Part shown: positions 1 through 6,082 of the stretch, one piece after another | Numbering within the stretch: position 1 is the stretch's first letter | Layout: each line of letters opens with the position of its first letter | Source of the DNA: an uncultured Anaerolineaceae bacterium | GTDB lineage: Bacteria; Chloroflexota; Anaerolineae; Anaerolineales; Anaerolineaceae | Direction: 5' to 3' | NCBI GenBank assembly: GCA_937894825.1 | Contig: CALCQT010000406.1 | Location: 1-7,010 of the forward strand | DNA: 7,010 nt | The notes under the pieces: generated by a model | What the model saw: only the letters and a program-made list of their open reading frames with translations | Told to the model about the DNA's origin: nothing | The model's database searches: none | Made by a program: the position numbers and the translations under genes

Positions 1-1
1 G

Positions 2-1081
2 GAGAAAATCATAGAAATCAACCGGATTACCAGTCCTTCTGAGGTCTATGCCGGCACCACGCTGATGATCATTCAAAATCCCAGCGGCAATACCTATACC
101 AGTGTCGATTTTTTTGACCCTGACCAGACGCTGATTGAAAAATCAATTCTGAACGACACAAATCCGATCACGCTTGAGAAAATTAACCAAATGGAAGGCT
201 CTTGGGATATTTCGGACAAACAATTGGTTTACGCCAATGCCGGCGAAAACGTCAATTCGGTTATCCGGTCGGTGTCCCCATTGGTTGACATTTTGGAGAT
301 CAAGCAGCTGCCACTGATCCAAGGCGAGACGCATGTTGTTCATGTCCGGACAGCCAATGAACTGAGCCTCTCCGGAGGAATCAACGGTCAGACATTGCGC
401 TTTTTTCAGGACGATACGGATCCCGCGGATTGGTATGCCTTTTTTGGAATCGACGCGCTGGAAGAAACCGGGCTGACTGATTTTGCTGTAACCGGGACAA
501 TCCCAACAGGTGAGTCATTCGAATTCGAACAAAAGGTGATCATCCAGGCCAGAGCGTTTGTCAATGAAGTTGTTCAGGGCGTGGATGAGTCAACGCTGGA
601 AGATTATTCAAATCAAATCGACGACCAGACGCTGAACACAATTACGCAGACCTCTCCGATACGGTCGTGGGGAACCATGATGTCCTATCCGGTTGATGAA
701 CCCTGTATGGTATCAGGGTTTGGGAACCACCGCACTTACAATAATGGAACCTATACAAATTACCATTCCGGCGTGGATTATGGCGTTTGTACCGCCTCAA
801 ATATAAACATTTACGCTGCCGCGGACGGCGAAATCGTTTTTGCCGGGTTGCTCCCGATTCACGGTGGGCATACCATTATTGATCATGGATGGGGAGTCTA
901 TTCAACTTATTCGCATCAATCTGAAATTATGGTTTCCGCCGGCCAAACGGTAAAAAGAGGCGATTTGATCGGGCTCATTGGATCAACCGGACGGTCGGTT
1001 GGACCGCATTTACACTGGGAAATAAAAATTAACGGGGTGTATGTAAATCCGCTGACCTGGCTGAATACATCATTCCCCTGA
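2..1081 (+). CDS. M23-family zinc metallopeptidase, 3' part (5' end outside window)
   Basis: The frame is open to the left edge of the window, so the ATG at 65 is probably internal and the true start lies upstream; 359 codons are visible. Numbering from that ATG, the C-terminal 130 residues form a LytM/peptidase M23 domain. The H-x3-D zinc motif is H234 and D238 (YHSGVDYG), the general histidine is H284 (YSHQSE), and the HxH motif is H315/H317 (GPHLHWE). All residues needed for a metal-dependent peptidoglycan endopeptidase are therefore present. The part before about residue 220 is acidic and beta-rich (for example QGETHVVHVRTAN, FFGIDALEETG), like the Ig-like modules that precede M23 domains in secreted enzymes. 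Such enzymes cut peptide cross-links of the cell wall outside the membrane, or bind and regulate other hydrolases. No signal peptide can be judged because the N-terminus is missing. Murein relevance depends on the host having a peptidoglycan wall. It ends 80 bases before the next gene on the same strand. Confidence 0.93.
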   Translation, partial: EKIIEINRITSPSEVYAGTTLMIIQNPSGNTYTSVDFFDPDQTLIEKSILNDTNPITLEKINQMEGSWDISDKQLVYANAGENVNSVIRSVSPLVDILEIKQLPLIQGETHVVHVRTANELSLSGGINGQTLRFFQDDTDPADWYAFFGIDALEETGLTDFAVTGTIPTGESFEFEQKVIIQARAFVNEVVQGVDESTLEDYSNQIDDQTLNTITQTSPIRSWGTMMSYPVDEPCMVSGFGNHRTYNNGTYTNYHSGVDYGVCTASNINIYAAADGEIVFAGLLPIHGGHTIIDHGWGVYSTYSHQSEIMVSAGQTVKRGDLIGLIGSTGRSVGPHLHWEIKINGVYVNPLTWLNTSFP

Positions 1082-1130
1082 GCGGGTTGCGTGTTACCAA
1101 TGCCGGCAAGTAAACGATAAGCGCCAATTC

Positions 1131-1139
1131 TGGTAAGAT
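1131..1139 (+). promoter_or_regulatory. possible extended -10 promoter for the 1162-3203 gene pair
   Basis: TGG followed by TAAGAT gives a TGn-extended -10 element. No good -35 is visible 16-18 bases upstream, but extended -10 promoters tolerate that. Transcription would start near 1146, leaving a leader of about 16 bases that contains GGGGA (1148-1152), a modest ribosome binding site 9 bases before the GTG start at 1162. Readthrough from the M23 gene is an equally possible source of transcript, since no clear terminator lies in the 80-base gap. Confidence 0.3.
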
Positions 1140-1161
1140 AAAAGAACGGGGAAATATATTC

Positions 1162-2763
1162 GTGAGCGAAAAAGTTAAAGTAAATTTCATTGATTGGGAA
1201 AATATCCGTTTCAACGATGGCTATCTGGACTTCTTTTATAACTATCTGCTCGAAAAGGAAATCCCAATGACGGCCTTTGACCTGGCAAAAGCGGTCGTTG
1301 CCGAAGAGATAAGAAAAAAGAAAAACGAAGTCAGCTTGCAGGAAAAATCATTAGGTCGAGTTTACCGTCCCAACGAGGAATATAAAATTGGTGAAACGAT
1401 CGTTTTTCCGCTGCTCGAAAATCAGAAAGGGGTCGCCAAAGACCTGCGAGCCGGCGTCAATCCCGACATTCTTTCCTTTTCGGTAACAACTTTTGAAATG
1501 GAAGACGGGGTGCTGCGTCAGTTCGCAAGCCGTTTGTTCGAGCACAAATTAAACGAATATGATTATTCCGGATTAAGTCAAAACGAGGATTTAGACCCTG
1601 AAAAGGTATACAAGCGTTATGGCAGAAAAATCGCCAGGCAGATCCATGAATTCCTCTCCGCCAGTGACGGGCTGGTCTCGATTGCCAATTATTGGTTCCC
1701 GCAAGCGTTACTAACAGAAATTAATCCCGGATATCTGAATTTAGCCGAAGCAGTCCTGGAAATGGAAGAAGGGAAACCGGTCGCCACGGCAAACATTCTC
1801 TCAATGATAGAATATCCGCTTGACAGCAACGACAAGTTGACTGAATTTTCGTTTAACTATGCACTCCAGAAAGATGATCGCTTTGATGAAGTTGGGCCAA
1901 CCGGAACGATCCTGTGGGCGCTGACTTTGCTGGAACCGGAAGACGTCCGCAAGAAACCGCTGACACTGCAGTATCACACTCCTCAGAATCTGAAAATTTC
2001 TGTGGATGAACGCGAGTTATTGGATGACATCCTGATCCATGACGAACTGGACCTGGAGTTTGCCGATTTTTCGGTCGAAAGCCCGGACAGTTTTGATATC
2101 TGCATCAACTATCCGCACTGGAAGGCCGGGACACTCCCATTTATTCATCAAGTGGACGCGATCTTTCCCGTTGCCCTGGAAACAAAAAGAGTTACCTTTA
2201 TGTTTCTTGACCAGAAGACAAATTCGACTTTTCCCGGATGGCTGGTAATCCCGGGAAAGTATGTGTCCGGATTAAAAACCTGGTACCGTCAAAATAACGT
2301 CATGCCCGGCAGCGTGATCCGGTTATCGAAAGGTGAAACCAGCGAAACAGTCCTCGTTTCACTGATTCCACCGCGGGCATCCAAAGACTGGGTCCGAACA
2401 GCCCTGTTCGATTCAAAAGGCCGCCTTTTCTTTGAAACCAGACAGCAGACGATCAGCACTGAATTTGATGAACGAATGTCCATTCATGTGGAAAACTCGC
2501 CGCAGTTGGACGTCGTTTGGGAACAATACAACAAAGCTGAAGGCAATGTAAACCGTCTGATGGAGATTGTATTCAAGGATTTGGCGCGTGCCACACCGCA
2601 GGGCATCGTTCATTTTCAGGAAATTTACGCGGCGCTCAATATGATGCGTCGAATGCCGCCTTCCGCATTACTGGCATTATTAGGACAAAACGATCAAATC
2701 GTACAATTGGATAATCTATATTTCAAATTTAAGACTGAAGATATCTCGGAAGAAGCTTATTAA
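1162..2763 (+). CDS. conserved-type hypothetical protein with several winged-helix-like segments (533 aa)
   Basis: I do not recognise a named family. The start is a GTG preceded at 9 bases by GGGGA. The protein is soluble, acidic and without signal peptide or membrane spans. Reading the sequence suggests: residues 17-55, a helical, possibly winged-helix segment; 66-125, a small beta-barrel-like region (RVYRPNEEYKIGETIVFP, then FEMEDGVLRQFASRL); 190-260, a second winged-helix-like segment (NLAEAVLEMEEGKPVATANI, then DDRFDEVGPTGTILWAL, the pattern of HARE/RpoE-delta-type domains in which a strand follows D-x-RF); 340-430, mostly beta (PGWLVIPGKYVSGL, then KDWVRTALFDSKGRLFFE); 462-525, a third helix-helix-wing-like segment ending in LDNLYFKF. 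The domain calls are inference from pattern. The stop codon overlaps the next start (TAATG), so the two products are probably made together. A DNA- or nucleoprotein-binding role is a guess; the family resembles proteins I recall from Anaerolineae genomes without a function. Confidence 0.85.
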   Translation: MSEKVKVNFIDWENIRFNDGYLDFFYNYLLEKEIPMTAFDLAKAVVAEEIRKKKNEVSLQEKSLGRVYRPNEEYKIGETIVFPLLENQKGVAKDLRAGVNPDILSFSVTTFEMEDGVLRQFASRLFEHKLNEYDYSGLSQNEDLDPEKVYKRYGRKIARQIHEFLSASDGLVSIANYWFPQALLTEINPGYLNLAEAVLEMEEGKPVATANILSMIEYPLDSNDKLTEFSFNYALQKDDRFDEVGPTGTILWALTLLEPEDVRKKPLTLQYHTPQNLKISVDERELLDDILIHDELDLEFADFSVESPDSFDICINYPHWKAGTLPFIHQVDAIFPVALETKRVTFMFLDQKTNSTFPGWLVIPGKYVSGLKTWYRQNNVMPGSVIRLSKGETSETVLVSLIPPRASKDWVRTALFDSKGRLFFETRQQTISTEFDERMSIHVENSPQLDVVWEQYNKAEGNVNRLMEIVFKDLARATPQGIVHFQEIYAALNMMRRMPPSALLALLGQNDQIVQLDNLYFKFKTEDISEEAY

Positions 2764-3203
2764 TGACAGAAACCACACCAGAAATCAAGAAAAATTCTCT
2801 TTCCCGGCCGACACTCTCCACACCTTTTCATGTGGATTTTGAGTGGTGGAAAAGTCATGATCATAATTGGCATGTTTATTTGATTGGATACCTATGCGAA
2901 ACTCATCGCGCTTTTTTTGAGGCGGAAGGTGAAAGCCAGATGATTGATTCGATCGATCCTGAAACAGGCGAGGTCACCCAAACAGACCGGCTGATGGATA
3001 TCCTGACCCATCATTGCGCCAAAGAGGAAGATTTCATTCCGATGAACGGGACGCTGACAGATTCGGTATTTCGTCTGTTCCTGTCCAATGGAAACAATCC
3101 GCTTTCCGCCGAAGAGATCAGTGAATTCATCAACCGTCCGGCAGAAACAATCCTGAAAACGCTCAGCGGTCCTCGTGTCTACCGCGGGATTAAACCTGTC
3201 TGA
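2763..3203 (+). CDS. uncharacterised 146-aa partner protein with C-terminal winged-helix-like segment
   Basis: The ATG shares its A with the TAA of the previous gene. GGAAG (2748-2752) at the end of that gene can serve as a weak ribosome binding site, so translational coupling is likely. The protein is small, soluble and has no signal peptide. Residues 15-30 hold SRPTLSTPFHVDFEWW, a compact aromatic motif; 45-48 is CETH and 83-85 is HHC, which could form a metal site, though this is speculative. DPETGEV lies at 65-71. Residues 97-142 read as a helix-turn-helix with wing (TLTDSVFRLFLSNGNNPLSA, then EFINRPAETILKTLSGPRVY). The near-identical length and tail pattern (NGN-P-S, RPAETIL, RVYRGI-PV) match my memory of small proteins found next to relatives of the upstream gene in Anaerolineae. 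Function is unknown; a joint DNA-associated complex with the 533-aa partner is inference only. Confidence 0.85.
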   Translation: MTETTPEIKKNSLSRPTLSTPFHVDFEWWKSHDHNWHVYLIGYLCETHRAFFEAEGESQMIDSIDPETGEVTQTDRLMDILTHHCAKEEDFIPMNGTLTDSVFRLFLSNGNNPLSAEEISEFINRPAETILKTLSGPRVYRGIKPV

Positions 3204-3240
3204 GCGGTTTCCAAATGTATTATCCGATATCCTGAACCGG

Positions 3241-3267
3241 TCCGGAGCTTTGCTCGCCGGATAAAGC
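3241..3267 (+). other. two overlapping, mutually exclusive small hairpins in the 3204-3326 gap
   Basis: TCCGG (3241-3245) pairs with CCGGA (3257-3261), with an inner AGC/GCT stem and TTT loop. Alternatively GCTTT (3247-3251) pairs with AAAGC (3263-3267). Neither is followed directly by a T run; the T-rich stretch starts only at about 3294. A classical intrinsic terminator is therefore not supported. They may slow or end transcription of the preceding gene pair by another route, or mean nothing. Confidence 0.2.
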
Positions 3268-3315
3268 AAAAATATCCATCTGTTGTCAATTCATTTTTTC
3301 TTATCGTTTTTATTC

Positions 3316-3320
3316 AGGAG
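3316..3320 (+). promoter_or_regulatory. strong ribosome binding site of the DUF362 gene
   Basis: AGGAG lies 6 bases before the ATG at 3327, the best Shine-Dalgarno match among the + strand genes here. It fixes the start of the DUF362 gene and suggests that gene is translated independently of the pair upstream. Confidence 0.8.
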
Positions 3321-3326
3321 ACTGAC

Positions 3327-4436
3327 ATGGAAAAATCAACGGTATATTATTCGGATTTGCGCACTGAATCAATGAAAAACAATCTGCAGCTCAAATTGAA
3401 AAAATTGATTCAGACAGCCGGTATTGAGAAAATCGATTTCGAAAAAAAATTCACAGCCATCAAAATGCATTTCGGCGAACCGGGCAACCTGGCTTTCCTG
3501 CGCCCGAACTACGCAAAAACAGTCGTTGACATGGTCAGCGAATTGGGCGGACTGCCTTTTCTTACAGACTGCAACACGCTTTATGTTGGCCGGCGTAAGA
3601 ACGCGTTGGATCATATTGGCGCAGCCTATGAAAACGGTTTTTCTCCATTCAGCACCGGCTGTCATATCTTAATCGGCGACGGACTGAAAGGCACCGATGA
3701 AACGTTGGTGCCGGTTGATGGCGACTATGTACGTGAGGCAAAGATCGGCCGGGCCGTTATGGACGCAGACATCATCATCTCGCTGACCCATTTCAAAGGG
3801 CACGAAGCAACCGGTTTCGGCGGCACATTGAAAAACCTTGGCATGGGCTGCGGCTCACGCGCTGGGAAAAAAGAAATGCACAGCAACAGCAAACCGGTGG
3901 TCAATCAGCCGCTGTGTATCGGTTGCGGGAAGTGCCTTCAAATCTGCGCACAGGATGCGCCGGCGATCACCCATGGGAAATCATTCATTGATCATGACCT
4001 TTGTGTCGGATGCGGACGCTGCATCGCCGTCTGCCCAACCGGCGCGATCGCCAACCGCACCGATCTGCAGAATGAGATCCTCAATTGCAAGATTGCCGAA
4101 TATGCCTATGCGGTTGTGAAGGACCGTCCGAATTTCCACATCAGTCTTGTGATCGACGTGTCGCCGAACTGCGACTGTCATGATGAGAACGACCTGCCGA
4201 TCGTGCCGGATGTAGGAATGTTCGCCTCGTTTGATCCGGTAGCGCTGGACCAGGCCTGTGCGGACGCGGTCAACCGGCAGCCGGTCATCGCCGGAAGCTG
4301 GCTGGATGACGTTCAGCGCACCACCAACGATCATTTCACGGACGCTCATCCGGAGACAAATTGGCAGAGCTGCCTGGACCAAGCGGTAAAGATCGGAATG
4401 GGCCGCAGGGAATATGAACTGATTACTGTAAAATAA
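3327..4436 (+). CDS. DUF362 domain protein with two [4Fe-4S] ferredoxin motifs
   Basis: This 369-aa cytoplasmic protein has the complete DUF362 layout. The N-terminal half contains KMHFGEPGN (46-54), LPFLTDCNTLYVGRR (76-90) and SLTHFKGHEATGFGGTLKN (152-170). A ferredoxin insert follows with C197, C200, C203, C207 and C226, C229, C232, C236, each in C-x2-C-x2-C-x3-C spacing, enough for two [4Fe-4S] clusters. The C-terminal part has SPNCDCHDEND (C282, C284, H285) and ASFDPVALDQAC (300-311). Electron transfer is the obvious role of the clusters, but the reaction and partner of DUF362 proteins of this type are not established, and older database names such as 'iron-sulfur cluster-binding protein' add nothing. 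The first motif is followed by AQDAP, without the usual Pro right after its last Cys, while the second has the standard CPTGA. The protein is full length with a strong ribosome binding site. Its last codons overlap the promoter of the tRNA gene downstream. Confidence 0.93.
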   Translation: MEKSTVYYSDLRTESMKNNLQLKLKKLIQTAGIEKIDFEKKFTAIKMHFGEPGNLAFLRPNYAKTVVDMVSELGGLPFLTDCNTLYVGRRKNALDHIGAAYENGFSPFSTGCHILIGDGLKGTDETLVPVDGDYVREAKIGRAVMDADIIISLTHFKGHEATGFGGTLKNLGMGCGSRAGKKEMHSNSKPVVNQPLCIGCGKCLQICAQDAPAITHGKSFIDHDLCVGCGRCIAVCPTGAIANRTDLQNEILNCKIAEYAYAVVKDRPNFHISLVIDVSPNCDCHDENDLPIVPDVGMFASFDPVALDQACADAVNRQPVIAGSWLDDVQRTTNDHFTDAHPETNWQSCLDQAVKIGMGRREYELITVK

Positions 4437-4446
4437 GTGTTATAAT
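4419..4446 (+). promoter_or_regulatory. promoter of tRNA-Arg
   Basis: A perfect TATAAT -10 sits at 4441-4446. A weak -35 (CTGATT, 4419-4424, 3 of 6 matches) lies 16 bases upstream, inside the end of the DUF362 reading frame. Transcription would start near 4453, giving a 5' leader of about 12 bases before the mature tRNA at 4465, as is usual for single bacterial tRNA genes. Confidence 0.65.
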
Positions 4447-4464
4447 TTCATCCGCAATTAAACC

Positions 4465-4537
4465 GCCCTCATAGCTCAATGGATAGAGCGCCGGTCTTCT
4501 AAACCGTAGGTTGCAGGTTCGATCCCTGCTGGGGGCG
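4465..4537 (+). tRNA. tRNA-Arg, anticodon UCU (reads AGA)
   Basis: The cloverleaf folds by eye in 73 bases. The acceptor stem is GCCCTCA (4465-4471) with TGGGGGC (4530-4536), one U-G wobble. The D arm is GCTC/GAGC with GG in the loop. The anticodon stem is 4491-4495 with 4503-4507 and the loop is CTTCTAA, placing anticodon TCT at 4498-4500. The variable loop has 5 bases. The T arm is GCAGG-TTCGATC-CCTGC. The discriminator is G4537. CCA is not encoded (the next bases are CTC), so the CCA-adding enzyme must complete the end. The first pair of the anticodon stem (C4491 and T4507, positions 27-43) is a C-U mismatch. Bases 15 and 48 are A and T and can form the Levitt pair. The tRNA is expected to be functional and charged by ArgRS. 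Confidence 0.96.
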
Positions 4538-4542
4538 CTCTA
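4484..4542 (+). repeat. 9-base perfect inverted repeat linking tRNA D arm to its 3' trailer
   Basis: TAGAGCGCC (4484-4492) is the exact reverse complement of GGCGCTCTA (4534-4542), with 41 bases between. The left arm covers the end of the D loop, the D stem 3' strand and the start of the anticodon stem. The right arm covers the last acceptor bases, the discriminator and five trailer bases. Formation in the precursor would compete with the cloverleaf until the trailer is removed. The pairing is seen in sequence; any role is inference. Confidence 0.6.
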
Positions 4543-4547
4543 ACATA

Positions 4548-5990
4548 TTACCCAAATTCTTTCAGCAAATCATCCAATTCCCGCTGTTCCTCCGGTGGAA
4601 GGGAATCCAGAATGTCTGCCTGTTGTTTTTCCAGATAATACCGCACTCTGCCGGATACTTGTGGCGAGATGTGGAAATTGCGCGCCAAAAGCCAGCCTCC
4701 ACCCGCCAACAGCAAAAAAGTAAAGAAAACGATCATCCGCAGCGACGATGAAAAAACGGATGGCTGTTCCAGGACGGGGACATTGTTCACGGGCGCAATA
4801 TAGCCCGTAATATTGATTATTTGTCCTACCAGAAAGATGATCACGGCAGAGCAGGCCCGTCGCATCAGCGTCATCAACGCGCTGAAAGCCCCGGAAGGAC
4901 GTTCTTTCAGCGACAACTCCCCAATGTCGACCACATCCGCAAACAAAACCCAGCTCATGGTAATCGCGCCCGCAAAGCCCAACGCTGTCAGCACCGTGCA
5001 GGCATACAAGCCCGCCACAGGCCAGCCGGATGGATAAAGCGCGATGCCCAGCGCGCCGACAATGGAGAGCGGCAGTCCAAAGCCATAGATTCTGGTTTTG
5101 CTGACCTTATTGACCAGGCTGTTGATGAGAGGAAACATAATGAGCTGCACACCCAAAAAGCAGCCAATAAATACGGTTGCGCTCATCCCTGTGATGACAT
5201 AGGTGGCATAATAAATCGCAACCGCTGAAACGACATCCATCGTGATGCTCTGCGCCAGATACATCCCCAGTAGTTTACGAAAAGCTTGCACTTTCAGCGG
5301 CCTGAAAATGTTATGCAGGGTAAACTTTTCTTTTTTATCCTCATAAGGCGCCCGCTCCTGGCAGATCATGCCGGCCAAAAGCTGGGGAACAGCAAACAGG
5401 ATCAAGCCAAAACATCCGATGATCAGTCCCCAAAGCTGCCAGATCGAGATCGTTCCTTTCTGGTACAGATTGAAGACAAAAGTCGGTACAATCGTGCATA
5501 CAACCGTCCCCATCAGCGAAAAAATCGTCCGAGTCATATTCGCGCGGTTGCGCTCCACATAGTTGATGGAAATTTCCGTGCCGAGCGAATTATAAGGAAC
5601 GTAAATCATGGTCGAGATCGTGAGATATATCAGATAAGACCCCACTGCCCAGGCGAACTGTCCTGTTACAGATTCAAATCGAATCGGCAGCCATAAAATG
5701 GACATGGCCGGCACGAGCAGCAAACCACCAAGCATTAAGAATGGCTTGCGGCGCCCCCAGCGCGTGCGGGCATTGTCCGTAATATGGCCCATCAGCGGAT
5801 CATTGATCGCGTCCCAGAACATCGCGATCATGATCACAGTCCCCGCCAGCCCGGCATTCAAGCCAACGACGTCAGTAAGAAAAACCAGATACAACACGCC
5901 CAGCAGCGCCTGTCCGCCGCCGCCAAAAACATCCGCAAAAGCAAAAATGAAGCGTTCCAGTGTAGTCATCCCGTTTTGTTCTGTCTTCAT
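4548..5990 (-). CDS. GPH-family (MelB-like) sugar:cation symporter, major facilitator fold
   Basis: This 480-aa integral membrane protein has about 12 hydrophobic segments and the signature of the glycoside-pentoside-hexuronide:cation symporters (TC 2.A.2): FWDAINDPLMGHITD (58-72), then RTRWGRRKPFL (76-86), and YVPYNSLGTEI (130-140). D60, N63 and D64 correspond to MelB D55, N58 and D59, the Na+/Li+/H+ site, so cation-coupled sugar uptake is likely. The residue matching MelB D124, which contacts sugar, appears to be Y130, so the substrate is probably not melibiose; xylosides, glucuronides or other oligosaccharides are possible. A 40-residue acidic cytoplasmic tail ends the protein. I chose the ATG at 5990 because AAGGA (5997-6001) lies 6 bases upstream; a longer frame from a GTG at 6020 has no comparable site. 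It follows the - strand gene at 6083 by 92 bases and ends 10 bases from the tRNA, head to tail-end. Confidence 0.93.
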   Translation of the reverse strand: MKTEQNGMTTLERFIFAFADVFGGGGQALLGVLYLVFLTDVVGLNAGLAGTVIMIAMFWDAINDPLMGHITDNARTRWGRRKPFLMLGGLLLVPAMSILWLPIRFESVTGQFAWAVGSYLIYLTISTMIYVPYNSLGTEISINYVERNRANMTRTIFSLMGTVVCTIVPTFVFNLYQKGTISIWQLWGLIIGCFGLILFAVPQLLAGMICQERAPYEDKKEKFTLHNIFRPLKVQAFRKLLGMYLAQSITMDVVSAVAIYYATYVITGMSATVFIGCFLGVQLIMFPLINSLVNKVSKTRIYGFGLPLSIVGALGIALYPSGWPVAGLYACTVLTALGFAGAITMSWVLFADVVDIGELSLKERPSGAFSALMTLMRRACSAVIIFLVGQIINITGYIAPVNNVPVLEQPSVFSSSLRMIVFFTFLLLAGGGWLLARNFHISPQVSGRVRYYLEKQQADILDSLPPEEQRELDDLLKEFG

Positions 5991-5996
5991 GTTCAT

Positions 5997-6001
5997 TCCT
6001 T
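5997..6001 (-). promoter_or_regulatory. ribosome binding site deciding the symporter start
   Basis: On the - strand AAGGA precedes ATGAAC and then the ATG at 5990, a spacing of 6 bases. The ATG at 5996 would touch the site with no spacer, and the GTG at 6020 lies before it. The start at 5990 is thus preferred. Confidence 0.7.
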
Positions 6002-6061
6002 TTTTATTAATATCCAACACGAATTCGATGTGTCTGATCCGCTTCTCTTTTCAAGGTCAAG

Positions 6062-6074
6062 AGGCTTCCAGCCT
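6062..6074 (-). other. small perfect hairpin just after the stop of the 6083 gene
   Basis: AGGCT and AGCCT pair over a 3-base loop, 8 bases after the TGA of the unrecognised - strand gene. No T run follows on the - strand, so it is not a convincing terminator; it may protect a transcript 3' end or be chance. No well-spaced promoter with room for a leader was found in the rest of the 5991-6082 gap, which leaves cotranscription of the two - strand genes as the simpler reading. Confidence 0.25.
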
Positions 6075-6082
6075 AAATAGAT

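Noticed and set aside
1094..1136. TTACC ... GGTAA pairing in the gap after the M23 gene as a terminator
   Set aside because: Only five pairs over a 33-base loop, without a following T run.
2892..3269. A 125-codon - strand open frame over the 146-aa gene
   Set aside because: It lies antisense to a well-supported coupled gene and has no ribosome binding site; its composition is that of a reversed coding strand.
3283..3313. TTGTCA at 3283 with TTTTAT at 3308 as a promoter for the DUF362 gene
   Set aside because: The -35 is good (5 of 6) but the spacer is 19 bases, the -10 is only 4 of 6, and transcription would start at the ribosome binding site itself.
3981..4382. A 133-codon - strand open frame over the DUF362 gene
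   Set aside because: It covers the ferredoxin motifs antisense and its protein has no recognisable features; a shadow of the real gene.
4520..4547. tRNA 3' end as an integration site (att)
   Set aside because: No repeated copy of the tRNA end and no integrase or mobile gene is present; a normal symporter gene follows at once.
6007..6034. CAGACA ... TATTAA on the - strand as a promoter for the symporter
   Set aside because: The start point would fall at about 6000, inside the ribosome binding site at 5997-6001, leaving almost no leader.
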